A stretch of DNA of 64,000 nt from Streptomyces genisteinicus (GTDB lineage: Bacteria > Actinomycetota > Actinomycetes > Streptomycetales > Streptomycetaceae): contig NZ_CP060825.1 in assembly GCF_014489615.1 (NCBI RefSeq), positions 6,370,001 through 6,434,000 of the forward strand, in the 5' to 3' direction. Shown one piece after another: positions 16,723 to 25,178 of the stretch; position 1 is the stretch's first letter; every line of letters starts with the position of its first letter. The notes beneath the pieces were generated by a model. That model ran no database searches. It saw only the letters and a list, made by a program, of their open reading frames with translations, and had not been told where the DNA came from. A program made the position numbers and the translations under genes.

Positions 16723-17670
16723 ATGACCGGCTCACGCGTCGTCGCCGTCGGCCACTACCAGCCCGGCAACGTGGTCACCAACGACGACCTCGCGGCCATG
16801 GTCGACACGAGCGACGAGTGGATCCGCAGCCGGGTCGGCATCGTGAAGCGCCACATCGCCGGGCCCGCGGAGTCCGTCGACGAGCTCGCCGCCCACGCCG
16901 GGGCGAAGGCCCTGGCGTCCGCCGGCGTCTCCCCGGCCGACGTCGACCTGGTGCTGGTGGCCACCTCCACGGCCGAGAACCGTTCCCCGAACATGGCCGC
17001 CCGGGTGGCCGCCCGGCTCGGCATGGGCTCGCCCGCGGTGATGGACCTGAACGTCGTCTGTGCCGGCTTCACCCACGCCCTGGCGACCGCGGACCACACG
17101 CTGCGCGCGGGGGCCGCGACCAGGGCCCTGGTCATCGGGGCCGACAAGATGGGCGACATCGCGGACTGGACCGACCGCAGCACCTGCGTGCTGGTCGGCG
17201 ACGGCGCGGGCGCGGTCGTGCTGGAGCCCGTGGCGCCCGGGGAGGAGCCCGGCGTCGGCCCCGTCGTATGGGGTTCGGTGCCGGAGATGGGCCACGCCGT
17301 GCGGATCGAGGGCACCCCGGCGCGTTTCGCCCAGGAGGGGCAGTCCGTCTACCGATGGGCGACCACCCAGCTGCCGCCCATCGCCCGCAGCGTCTGCGAG
17401 CGCGCCGGCCTCGGGCCCGAGGACCTGGCCGCCGTCGTGCTGCACCAGGCCAATCTGCGGATCATCGAGCCCGTCGCCCAGAAGATCGGCGCCGTCAACG
17501 CGATCGTCGCCCGCGATGTCGTCGAATCGGGCAACACCTCGGCGGCGTCCATCCCGATGGCCCTGTCGAAGCTGGTGGAGCGCGGCGAGATCTCCTCGGG
17601 CGACCCGGTCCTGCTCTTCGGCTTCGGCGGCAACCTCAGCTACGCGGGCCAGGTCGTCCGCTGCCCCTGA
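16723..17670 (+). CDS. Beta-ketoacyl-ACP synthase III family protein
   Basis: A 315-residue thiolase-fold condensing enzyme with the complete FabH triad: Cys113 (DLNVVCAGF), His241 (VVLHQAN) and Asn271 (ESGNTS). The C-terminal LLFGFGGNLSYAG loop is also family-like. FabH enzymes condense an acyl-CoA starter with malonyl-ACP. There is no acyl carrier protein or fab operon beside it, so this is an orphan copy distinct from a housekeeping fabH cluster; a stress or secondary-metabolite role is possible (inference). The ATG was chosen with GGGGGAA upstream. Confidence 0.88.
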   Translation: MTGSRVVAVGHYQPGNVVTNDDLAAMVDTSDEWIRSRVGIVKRHIAGPAESVDELAAHAGAKALASAGVSPADVDLVLVATSTAENRSPNMAARVAARLGMGSPAVMDLNVVCAGFTHALATADHTLRAGAATRALVIGADKMGDIADWTDRSTCVLVGDGAGAVVLEPVAPGEEPGVGPVVWGSVPEMGHAVRIEGTPARFAQEGQSVYRWATTQLPPIARSVCERAGLGPEDLAAVVLHQANLRIIEPVAQKIGAVNAIVARDVVESGNTSAASIPMALSKLVERGEISSGDPVLLFGFGGNLSYAGQVVRCP

Positions 17671-17744
17671 GGCGGCTTCCGGCGCCGGCGCGGCCCGTTC
17701 CCGCGGCGTCCCCGGGCGCCGGCGCGCGGCGCACACTGGGCGGC

Positions 17745-18206
17745 ATGACGACGAAGCGAAGCGCGGGACTGCTGCTCTTCCGGCGGCGCGGCACCGGCGC
17801 CGAGGTGCTGATCGGGCACATGGGCGGGCCCTTCTGGGAGAGGCGGGACGAGGCCGCCTGGTCGATCCCGAAGGGCGAGTACGGGCCCGACGAGGAGCCG
17901 ATGGCCGCCGCACGGCGTGAGTTCGAGGAGGAACTGGGGCTCCAGCCGCCGACCGGACAGTGGCTGCCACTCGGCGAAGCGCGGCAGACGAACGGGAAGG
18001 TGGTCGTCGTCTGGGCGGTGGAGGGCGACCTCGACACCGCGCTGGTGGTACCCGGCACCTTCACCATGGAGTGGCCGCGGGGGTCCGGGGTGCAGTGCGA
18101 GTTCCCGGAGATCGACCGGGCCGGCTGGTTCACCCTCGACGCGGCCCGGCCGCTCCTCGTCACGGGGCAGCGGGTCTTCCTGGAACGGCTCGCGGCGCTG
18201 CTGTGA
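17745..18206 (+). CDS. NUDIX hydrolase
   Basis: A 153-residue protein with an intact Nudix box (G-x5-E-x7-REFEEELGL) around residues 46-68. It begins with the TKRSAGLLLFRR strand typical of the branch annotated as NUDIX/NTP pyrophosphohydrolases with a WSIPKGE motif. It hydrolyses a nucleoside diphosphate linked to another moiety; the substrate is unknown. It lies 74 bp after the KAS III stop on the same strand. Confidence 0.92.
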   Translation: MTTKRSAGLLLFRRRGTGAEVLIGHMGGPFWERRDEAAWSIPKGEYGPDEEPMAAARREFEEELGLQPPTGQWLPLGEARQTNGKVVVVWAVEGDLDTALVVPGTFTMEWPRGSGVQCEFPEIDRAGWFTLDAARPLLVTGQRVFLERLAALL

Positions 18207-18243
18207 CCCGCGCCGGGGCAGGGCCCGCCGCGCACCGGCCCTT

Positions 18244-18322
18244 CTTTGTCCCGAGTGTGGAGAAAGTTGAGCCGGAACTGTGCGCAAGTTCTTCCCCGTT
18301 GGGCAAAGCGCTGCTACGTTCC
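18244..18322 (+). promoter_or_regulatory. ROK-gene promoter/operator block shared with the 26.3 kb promoter
   Basis: The block contains CTTTGTCC (18244), AAAG (18263), TGCGCAAG (18281) and GCTAC (18313). The same four elements occur with the same spacing upstream of the ThuA/DUF1080 gene. Here the middle element also forms a dyad, GAACT-N7-AGTTC (18275-18291). ROK regulators commonly repress themselves, so this is the best candidate operator of the island. Confidence 0.5.
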
Positions 18323-18455
18323 CCCTCGAAAGCAGACGGACAAGGCCGAGGTTCCCCGTGCCGAGGGCTGAGGTGAGCGGCCGTCCGTCCGGGCCGGGAC
18401 GCGGTGGGAGCCGCGAGCGGTCCGGCGGACCGGCCCCAGGGGAGGGGAGGGGTAC

Positions 18456-19646
18456 GTGAGACGCATGACGGCTCGACCCGCGAACGCGCATCAGGCGCGG
18501 CTGCTCAGGCTGCTGCGCGACGGCGGACCCAACTCGCGTGCCCAGCTGGGCGACCAGGTCGACCTCTCGCGCTCCAAGCTGGCGGTCGAGGTCGACCGGC
18601 TCCTGGACACGGGCCTGGTGGTCGCCGACGGTCTCGCCGCCTCGCGCGGCGGGCGCCGCTCGCACAACATCCGGCTCGCTCCCGCCCTGCGCTTCCTCGG
18701 CGTCGACATCGGCGCCACCTCCGTCGACGTGGCGGTGACCAACGCCGAACTGGAGGTGCTGGGGCATCTCAACCACCCGATGGACGTCCGGGAGGGCCCG
18801 GTCGCGGTCTTCGAGCAGGTCCTGTCGATGGCGGACAAGCTCAAGGCCTCCGGCCTCGCGGAGGGGTTCGACGGCGCCGGCATCGGTGTGCCGGGGCCCG
18901 TGCGCTTCCCCGAGGGCGTCCCGGTGGCACCGCCGATCATGCCCGGCTGGGACGGCTTCCCGGTCCGTGAGGCGCTCAGCCAGGACCTCGGCTGCCCGGT
19001 GATGGTCGACAACGACGTGAACCTGATGGCCATGGGGGAGCAGCACGCGGGTGTCGCACGCTCCGTGGGCGACTTCCTCTGCGTCAAGATCGGCACCGGC
19101 ATCGGCTGCGGCATCGTCGTCGGCGGGGAGGTCCACCGCGGTACGACGGGCAGCGCCGGAGACATCGGGCACATCCAGGTCGACCCGGACGGCCGGGCGT
19201 GCGCCTGCGGCAACCGGGGCTGCCTGGAGGCGCACTTCAGCGGCGCCGCGCTCGCGCGCGACGCCGAGGACGCCGCCCGCAGCGGACGCTCGCCCGAACT
19301 GGCCGCGCGGCTGGAGGCGGCCGGTGCCCTCACGGCGGCCGACGTCTCCGCGGCGGCCGCCGCGGGCGACGCCGCCGCGCTCGACCTGATCCGGGAGGGC
19401 GGTGACCGGGTCGGCCAGGTCATCGCCGGACTGGTGAGCTTCTTCAACCCCGGCCTGGTCGTCATCGGAGGCGGGGTGACCGGCCTCGGCCACACGCTGC
19501 TCGCCAGCGTGCGCACCCAGGTCTACCGGCGCTCGCTGCCGCTGGCGACCGGCAACCTGCCCATCGTCCTGGGCGAGCTCGGCCCCGCCGCCGGAGTGAT
19601 CGGCGCGGCCCGGCTCATCAGCGACCACCTGTTCTCGCCGGCCTGA
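18456..19646 (+). CDS. ROK-family transcriptional regulator
   Basis: A 396-residue regulator. An N-terminal winged HTH (residues ~10-65, NSRAQLGDQVDLSRSKLAVEVDRL) is fused to a ROK sugar-kinase-like domain. The sugar-binding zinc motif C-x-C-G-x2-G-C (CACGNRGC) and the ATP-site motif GVDIGATSVDV are both present, as is DNDVN, so the sugar/zinc site looks intact. GTG 18456 is preferred because GGAGGGGAGGGG lies upstream; an ATG three codons later is the alternative. It heads the sugar island, and a hairpin terminator 12 bp after the stop isolates it from the ABC transporter genes. Confidence 0.93.
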   Translation: MRRMTARPANAHQARLLRLLRDGGPNSRAQLGDQVDLSRSKLAVEVDRLLDTGLVVADGLAASRGGRRSHNIRLAPALRFLGVDIGATSVDVAVTNAELEVLGHLNHPMDVREGPVAVFEQVLSMADKLKASGLAEGFDGAGIGVPGPVRFPEGVPVAPPIMPGWDGFPVREALSQDLGCPVMVDNDVNLMAMGEQHAGVARSVGDFLCVKIGTGIGCGIVVGGEVHRGTTGSAGDIGHIQVDPDGRACACGNRGCLEAHFSGAALARDAEDAARSGRSPELAARLEAAGALTAADVSAAAAAGDAAALDLIREGGDRVGQVIAGLVSFFNPGLVVIGGGVTGLGHTLLASVRTQVYRRSLPLATGNLPIVLGELGPAAGVIGAARLISDHLFSPA

Positions 19647-19658
19647 TCCCGGGCCGGC

Positions 19659-19680
19659 CGGCGCCCGGAACCGGGCGCCG
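19659..19680 (+). terminator. Hairpin terminator of the ROK gene
   Basis: A 10-bp perfect arm pair (19659-19668 with 19671-19680) with a minimal loop, 12 bp after the stop. Confidence 0.7.
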
Positions 19681-19716
19681 CGCACCACCCGCACCACCCG
19701 TACCGCCCGCACCGCC

Positions 19717-19738
19717 CTCCCGCGTGCACGCGCGGGAG
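19717..19738 (+). terminator. Second hairpin after the ROK gene
   Basis: An 8-bp stem (19717-19724 with 19731-19738) with a 6-nt loop. It probably backs up the first terminator. Confidence 0.4.
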
Positions 19739-20159
19739 ACGCGCCACAGCACCGCCCCGAGCACCGCCCGCCCGAGCCGCACCGCCACCGAGCCGCACCG
19801 CCCCCCGAGCGCCACCCGCCGCACCCGCACCACCCGTACGCCACGTCCGCCCGTACGCGAACGACCCGGCACCACCGCACTGGTCGACGCACGGCGAGCC
19901 CCCGCTCGACGCGCCGTCCCGCGACGCTCCCGCCCCCGCCCGCGGTGAGCGTTCCCCGGCACACCCCCGTACCCGTGGCTTCCGCTTCCGCTTCCGCTTC
20001 CGTTTCCCGTTCCGCTTCGCCCCGTGTCGCTTCCGCCTGCCCGGCCACGCCGCCCGCCCACCCGTCCCGCACTCGCCCGCACCCGCCCGCACCCGGTCCG
20101 GCCCACGTGGACCGTCCGCCCTGCCCGCTCACCGGCCGCACCCGCCGAGGGGATTCGCC
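19739..20159 (+). other. Long C-rich, gene-free leader of the sugar ABC operon
   Basis: Apart from the hexamer repeat described separately, this ~420-bp stretch holds no gene with family support. The plus strand is extremely pyrimidine/C-biased with many CCGCACC-type runs, so a transcript would be nearly unstructured. The promoter of the ABC operon must lie here or the operon depends on read-through. Confidence 0.5.
19975..20016. repeat. Hexamer microsatellite (TCCGCT-type, ~7 units)
   Basis: Tandem 6-bp units run from 19975; three are identical TCCGCT (19981-19998), followed by one-base variants and another TCCGCT at 20011. It lies 144 bp upstream of the ABC ATPase start. Confidence 0.8.
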
Positions 20160-21683
20160 ATGGCACCAGAACCACCCCTGCTCACCATGTCCGGCATCAC
20201 CAAGTCGTTCCCGGGCGTCCGCGCCCTCGACGGCGTGGACCTGGAGGTCCAGGCCGGCGAAGTCCACTGCCTCCTCGGCCAGAACGGCGCCGGCAAGTCC
20301 ACCCTGATCAAGGTCCTGGCCGGTGCCCACCAGCCGGACGGCGGGGAGATCACCTGGCGCGGCGAGCCCGTGTCCCTGGGCTCCCCGATCGCCGCCATGC
20401 GCCTGGGCATCGCCACCATCTACCAGGAACTCGACCTGGTCGAAGGGCTGTCCGTCGCCGAGAACGTCTTCCTCGGCCACGAACCCGTCGCCGCCGGCTT
20501 CGTGGTCCGCATGTCGGCGGCCCGCACCGCCGCGGCACAGCTGCTGAAACGTCTCGGCCACCCCGAGATCGACCCCGCGCGCCACGTCGGCGAACTCTCC
20601 GCGGCCCAGCAGCAGATCGTCTCCATGGCCCGCGCCCTCTCCCACGAGGTGCGCCTGATCGTCATGGACGAGCCCTCCGCCGCGCTCGACCCCGACGAGG
20701 TCGACAACCTCTTCCGGATCGTCGGCGACCTCACGGCCGACGGCGTCGCCGTCGTCTACATCTCCCACCGCCTGGAGGAGATCCGCCGCATCGGCGACCG
20801 GGTCACCGTCCTCAAGGACGGCCGGGCGGTCGCCTGCAACCTGCCCGCGAAGTCCACCCCCACCTCCGACGTGGTCGCCCTGATGACCGGCCGCAACGTC
20901 GAGTACGTCTTCCCCGAGCGCCCCGACCCGGCGGCCCGTGCCGCCGCCGAGCCGGTGCTGCGGGTCGAAGGGCTCGCCAGGCAGGGCGAGTTCGCGCCCG
21001 TGGACCTCGAACTGCGGCCCGGCGAGATCGTCGGACTCGCCGGTCTGGTCGGCTCCGGACGCAGCGAGATCCTGGAGACCGTCTACGGCGCCCGCCGTGC
21101 CACCGCGGGGCGCGTGCTCGTCGACGGCGTCCCGCTGCGGCCCGGTAGCGTGCGGGCCGCGGTCCGCGCCGGCATCGGCCTGGCCCCCGAGGAACGCAAG
21201 GCGCAGGGCCTGCTGATGCTGGAGTCGGTCACCCGCAACGTCTCCGTCTCCACGCTGTCCCGCTTCTCCCGCGGCGGCTGGCTCGACCACGGCGCGGAGC
21301 GCGAGGCCGCCCGGCAGGCGACCCGGGAGCTGTCCCTGCGGCCCGACAACCCCGACGCGCGGATCCGCACCCTCTCCGGCGGCAACCAGCAGAAAGCGGT
21401 GCTCGCCCGCTGGCTGCTGCGCGGCTGCAAGGTGCTGCTCCTCGACGAGCCGACCCGCGGCGTCGACGTCGGCGCCCGCGCCGAGCTGTACGCCGTGATC
21501 CGCCGGCTGGCCGACGACGGCCTCGCGGTCCTCCTCGTCTCCAGCGAGGTGCCCGAGGTGCTGGGTCTCGCCGACCGCGTGCTGGTGCTGCGCGAGGGCA
21601 GCGTCGTGCACACCGCGGACGCCCGCGACCTCGACGAACACCGCGTACTCGACCTTGTGATGGAAGGAAGCCCGACGGCATGA
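20160..21683 (+). CDS. Sugar ABC transporter ATP-binding protein (RbsA/MglA type)
   Basis: A 507-residue protein with two fused nucleotide-binding domains. NBD1 (residues ~5-245) has Walker A GQNGAGKST, an atypical signature ELSAAQQQ and Walker B LIVMDEPS. NBD2 (~260-500) has a degenerate Walker A GLVGSGRSE, signature LSGGNQQK and Walker B VLLLDEPTRGVD. This asymmetry is normal for the ribose/galactose subfamily of importers. The permease start overlaps the stop by 4 bp (ATGA). The transporter probably imports a monosaccharide or polyol used by the enzymes downstream. Confidence 0.94.
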   Translation: MAPEPPLLTMSGITKSFPGVRALDGVDLEVQAGEVHCLLGQNGAGKSTLIKVLAGAHQPDGGEITWRGEPVSLGSPIAAMRLGIATIYQELDLVEGLSVAENVFLGHEPVAAGFVVRMSAARTAAAQLLKRLGHPEIDPARHVGELSAAQQQIVSMARALSHEVRLIVMDEPSAALDPDEVDNLFRIVGDLTADGVAVVYISHRLEEIRRIGDRVTVLKDGRAVACNLPAKSTPTSDVVALMTGRNVEYVFPERPDPAARAAAEPVLRVEGLARQGEFAPVDLELRPGEIVGLAGLVGSGRSEILETVYGARRATAGRVLVDGVPLRPGSVRAAVRAGIGLAPEERKAQGLLMLESVTRNVSVSTLSRFSRGGWLDHGAEREAARQATRELSLRPDNPDARIRTLSGGNQQKAVLARWLLRGCKVLLLDEPTRGVDVGARAELYAVIRRLADDGLAVLLVSSEVPEVLGLADRVLVLREGSVVHTADARDLDEHRVLDLVMEGSPTA

Positions 21684-22711
21684 CGCAGCCAGCCACCCCG
21701 GCGCAGCAGGACGCGCCGGCCGCACCCGCCACGTCCGCACCGGACCGGAGCGGCGCCCGCCCGCCGCTGGGCTTCCGCCTGGACGTGCGCAACCTCTCCC
21801 TGCTCGGCGTGCTCGCCGTGCTGATCGCCGTCGGCGGCTTCACCAAGCCCGACGAGTTCCTGGCGACGAGCAACCTCCAGCTGGTCCTCACCCAGGCCTC
21901 CGTCATCGGCGTGGTGACCGTCGGCATGACGTTCGTCATCACGAGCGGCGGCATCGACCTGTCGGTGGGCGCGATCGTCGCCCTCGCCTCGGTCTGGGCC
22001 ACCACCCTGGCGACGCAGGAGTTCGGCTTCGCCGGAATCCTGTTCACCGCCGTGGTCGTGGGCCTCGGCTGCGGCCTGGTCAACGGGCTGCTGATCGCCT
22101 ACGGCGGGATGGTGCCCTTCATCGCCACGCTCGCGATGCTGGCCTCCGCCCGCGGCCTGGCCCTCCAGATCACCGACGGCAGGACCCAGATGGTCACCGT
22201 CGAATCCGTGCTCGACCTCGGGGTCCGGGACGCGTACATCCTCGGCATCCCGCCGCTGGTGCTGGTCTTCGCGGCGGTCACCCTGGTGGGCTGGCTGATC
22301 CTCAACCGCACCACCTTCGGACGCCGCACGGTGGCCGTCGGCGGCAACGCGGAGGCGGCCCGCCTCGCCGGCATCGACGTACGGCGCCAGCGCCTCTACC
22401 TCTACCTGCTGTCCGGACTGTGCTGCGGCATCGCCGCGTTCATGCTGATCGTGCTCGCCGGCTCCGGCCAGAACACCAACGGCAACCTCTACGAACTCGA
22501 CGCCATCGCCGCCGCCATCATCGGCGGGACGCTGCTCAGCGGCGGACGCGGCACCATCGTCGGCTCGGTCCTGGGCGTCCTGGTCTTCACGACCATCACC
22601 AACATCTTCGCCCTGAACAACCTGGAGAGCGCCGTCCAGCAGATCGCCAAGGGCGCGATCATCGTCGCCGCCGTCCTGGTCCAGCACCGCACCCTGCGAG
22701 GCGCCGACTGA
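21680..22711 (+). CDS. Sugar ABC transporter permease (RbsC type)
   Basis: A 343-residue permease with 8-10 hydrophobic segments. Family marks are GMTFVITSGGIDLSVG near residue 85, the LxNRTTFGRRTVAVGGNAEAARLAGI loop and the late AIAAAIIGGTLLSGGRG segment. A polar Ala/Pro-rich N-terminal tail of ~35 residues precedes the first helix. It is translationally coupled to the ATPase gene and followed 71 bp later by the binding-protein gene. Confidence 0.94.
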   Translation: MTQPATPAQQDAPAAPATSAPDRSGARPPLGFRLDVRNLSLLGVLAVLIAVGGFTKPDEFLATSNLQLVLTQASVIGVVTVGMTFVITSGGIDLSVGAIVALASVWATTLATQEFGFAGILFTAVVVGLGCGLVNGLLIAYGGMVPFIATLAMLASARGLALQITDGRTQMVTVESVLDLGVRDAYILGIPPLVLVFAAVTLVGWLILNRTTFGRRTVAVGGNAEAARLAGIDVRRQRLYLYLLSGLCCGIAAFMLIVLAGSGQNTNGNLYELDAIAAAIIGGTLLSGGRGTIVGSVLGVLVFTTITNIFALNNLESAVQQIAKGAIIVAAVLVQHRTLRGAD

Positions 22712-22782
22712 CCGCGCCGCCCCCCGGCCCCCACCGAGCCCGTTCCCCACTCCGCCCATTCCTGACAGGGGTTGATCACGCC

Positions 22783-23832
22783 ATGCCACAGATGCCCGTA
22801 CCCAGCCGCAGAGGACTGCTCTTCGGAACCGCGGCCGTGTCCGCCGGAGCCCTGCTCACGGCCTGCACCAGCAACGAGCCGAAGAAGAGCGACGACGCGG
22901 CCGCCGACAAGGCGCCCGTCGCCGACGACAAGCCGGGCAAGGCCGTCACCATCGGCTTCGCCGGCCCCCAGGCCGACCACGGCTGGCTGAACGCCATCAA
23001 CCAGAACGCCAAGTCCCGGGCCGAGAAGTACTCCGACGTCACCCTGGAGATCACCGAGGGCTCCAACGACACGGCGGCCCAGATCGGCCAGGTGCAGACC
23101 CTCATCAACAAGAAGGTCGACGTCCTGGTGATCCTGCCCGCCGACGGCAAGGCGCTCACCCAGGTCGGACTCCAGGCCATGAAGGCGGGCATCCCCGTCG
23201 TCAACCTGGACCGGATCTTCGCCAGCCCGCAGGCGTACCGCTGCTGGATCGGCGGCGACAACTACGGCATGGGCCTCAACGCCGGCAACTTCATCGGCGA
23301 GCAGCTCAAGGACAAGCCGGACGCCAAGGTGATCGAGCTCGCCGGTCTGGACAACCTGGAGCTCACCAAGCAGCGCACCCAGGGCTTCGACGACGCGCTG
23401 AAGAACTACCCCAACATCCGCAAGGTCGCCCGCCAGGCCGCCGACTTCACCGTCGAGTCCGGCCAGGCCAAGATGGCCCAGCTCCTCCAGGCGCAGTCCC
23501 GGTTCGACGCGCTGTGGAACCACGACGACGACCAGGGCGTCGGCGCGCTGCGCGCCATCGCCCAGGCGGGGCGCGACGACTTCCTGATGGTCGGCGGCGC
23601 GGGCGCCAAGTCCGCCATGGACGCGATCAAGGCCGGCAACAGCGTCCTCAAGGCCACCGTCCTCTACCCGCCGACCATGGCCGCCTCCGCCATCGACCTG
23701 GCCCGCGCGCTCGGTCAGGGCAAGGGCGTCAGCGGGATGGCCGAGCTGGAGATCCCGGCCTCCCTGACCCTGTACTCGGCCGTCGTCACCAAGGACAACG
23801 TCGACGAGTACCTGCCCACCGGCTTCAACTGA
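22783..23832 (+). CDS. Sugar ABC transporter substrate-binding lipoprotein (RbsB-like)
   Basis: A 349-residue exported solute receptor. The signal peptide carries a twin-arginine (SRRGLLFG) and ends in the lipobox LLTAC. The mature protein is a periplasmic-binding-protein type 1 fold (Peripla_BP_4) with KAVTIGFAGPQADHGW at its start, VDVLVILPADGKAL in the hinge region and NHDDDQGVGALRA late. It delivers the sugar to the RbsA/RbsC pair. The ligand cannot be read. A small hairpin follows the stop, as often seen where binding-protein mRNA is kept at a higher level than the downstream genes. Confidence 0.93.
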   Translation: MPQMPVPSRRGLLFGTAAVSAGALLTACTSNEPKKSDDAAADKAPVADDKPGKAVTIGFAGPQADHGWLNAINQNAKSRAEKYSDVTLEITEGSNDTAAQIGQVQTLINKKVDVLVILPADGKALTQVGLQAMKAGIPVVNLDRIFASPQAYRCWIGGDNYGMGLNAGNFIGEQLKDKPDAKVIELAGLDNLELTKQRTQGFDDALKNYPNIRKVARQAADFTVESGQAKMAQLLQAQSRFDALWNHDDDQGVGALRAIAQAGRDDFLMVGGAGAKSAMDAIKAGNSVLKATVLYPPTMAASAIDLARALGQGKGVSGMAELEIPASLTLYSAVVTKDNVDEYLPTGFN

Positions 23833-23835
23833 CGG

Positions 23836-23855
23836 GCCCCGGCGCCGCCCGGGGC
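23836..23855 (+). other. Intra-operon hairpin after the binding-protein gene
   Basis: A 7-bp stem (23836-23842 with 23849-23855) with a 6-nt loop, 3 bp after the stop. It may protect the upstream mRNA or partially attenuate transcription. Confidence 0.35.
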
Positions 23856-23939
23856 AGGACCCGCGGCCGCACCGGCCGCCGGGACACCGCCCCGGGCCCG
23901 GCCCCGCCCCCACCGTGCACACCGACGAGGAGGAAGCGA

Positions 23940-25166
23940 ATGGAACGGACGGACAGCGACGGAGCGCCCCCGGCGCTCGGCGTGGGCATGATCGGCTACG
24001 CGTTCATGGGCGCCGCGCACTCCCAGGGATGGCGCACCGCGGCGCGTGTGTTCGACCTGCCGCTGCGGCCCGTCCTCGCCGCCGTGGCCGGCCGGGATGC
24101 GGCGGCCGTGCGCGCGGCGGCCCACCGGCACGGCTGGGCGGCAGCGGAGACCGACTGGCGCGCCCTGGTGGCCCGCGACGACGTGCAGCTCGTCGACATC
24201 TGCACGCCGGGCGACAGCCATGCGGAGATCGCGATCGCGGCACTGGAGGCGGGCAAACACGTCCTGTGCGAGAAGCCGCTCGCCAACTCCGTCGCCGAGG
24301 CGGAGGCCATGGCGGCCGCCGCCGAACGTGCCCGGGAGCACGGGCTCCTGGCCATGGTCGGCTTCAACTACCGCCGCGTGCCCGCCGTCGCGTACGCCCG
24401 CCGGCTGATCGCCGAGGGCCGCCTCGGCGCCGTGCGCCACGTGCGGGTGACCTACCTCCAGGACTGGCTCGTCGACCCCGACTTCCCGCTCACCTGGCGG
24501 CTGGAGCGGGAGCACGCGGGCTCCGGCGCTCTGGGCGACCTCGGCGCGCACATCGTGGACCTCGCGCAGTTTCTGGCGGGGGAGCCGCTGGTCGGGGTCT
24601 CGGCGCAGCTGGAGACGTTCGTCCGGGAACGGCCGCTGCTCGCGGGCGCGTCGGCGGGGCTGAGCGCCTCGGGCGGCAGCGACCGCGGGCCGGTCACCGT
24701 CGACGACGCAGCCGTCTTCACCGGCCGGCTCGCCTCCGGCGCGCTCGCCGTCTTCGAGGCCAGCCGGATGGCGCCCGGCCGCAAGAACGCGCTGCGGCTG
24801 GAGATCAACGGCGAGCGCGGTTCGATAGCGTTCGACCTGGAGCGTCTGAACGAGCTGATGTTCCACGACCACGCCGAGCCCGCCGTCACCGCCGGCTTCC
24901 GCCGCATCCTGGTCACCGAGGCCGACCACCCGTACCTGGAGGCCTGGTGGCCCCCGGGCCACGCGCTCGGTTACGAGCACACCTTCGCCCACCAGGCGCG
25001 CGACCTGGTGGTGGCCGTCGCCTCCGGAACCCAGCCCGAGCCGTCGTTCGCGGACGGGCTCCAGGTCCAGCGGGTGCTGGCGGCCGTGGAGGAGAGCGCC
25101 GGGAAGAACGCCGTCTACACGCCCGTACCGGTGCCGGCACCGGTGCCGGCCCGCGCACAGGTCTGA
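23940..25166 (+). CDS. Gfo/Idh/MocA-family oxidoreductase
   Basis: A 408-residue NAD(P)-dependent sugar or polyol dehydrogenase. The Rossmann N-terminus reads VGMIGYAFMGAAHSQGW, the family EKP motif is CEKPLANS near residue 118, and the C-terminal domain carries GDLGAHIVDLAQF with the conserved catalytic-region His and Asp. Members oxidise inositol, glucose, or the C3 hydroxyl of sugars. GAGGAGG precedes the ATG. It lies between the ABC receptor and an isomerase gene and probably acts on the imported sugar. Confidence 0.92.
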   Translation: MERTDSDGAPPALGVGMIGYAFMGAAHSQGWRTAARVFDLPLRPVLAAVAGRDAAAVRAAAHRHGWAAAETDWRALVARDDVQLVDICTPGDSHAEIAIAALEAGKHVLCEKPLANSVAEAEAMAAAAERAREHGLLAMVGFNYRRVPAVAYARRLIAEGRLGAVRHVRVTYLQDWLVDPDFPLTWRLEREHAGSGALGDLGAHIVDLAQFLAGEPLVGVSAQLETFVRERPLLAGASAGLSASGGSDRGPVTVDDAAVFTGRLASGALAVFEASRMAPGRKNALRLEINGERGSIAFDLERLNELMFHDHAEPAVTAGFRRILVTEADHPYLEAWWPPGHALGYEHTFAHQARDLVVAVASGTQPEPSFADGLQVQRVLAAVEESAGKNAVYTPVPVPAPVPARAQV

Positions 25167-25178
25167 GAAGGAGGTCCG

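Noticed and set aside
17640..21740. A 1,366-codon open frame on the minus strand across the NUDIX, ROK and ABC genes
   Set aside because: It is antisense to four genes with intact family motifs; its composition is low-complexity and it is open only because of high GC.
23836..23855. A full operon terminator after the sugar-binding protein gene
   Set aside because: The stem is only 7 bp and the next gene has a strong ribosome site and no promoter of its own, so read-through is more likely.
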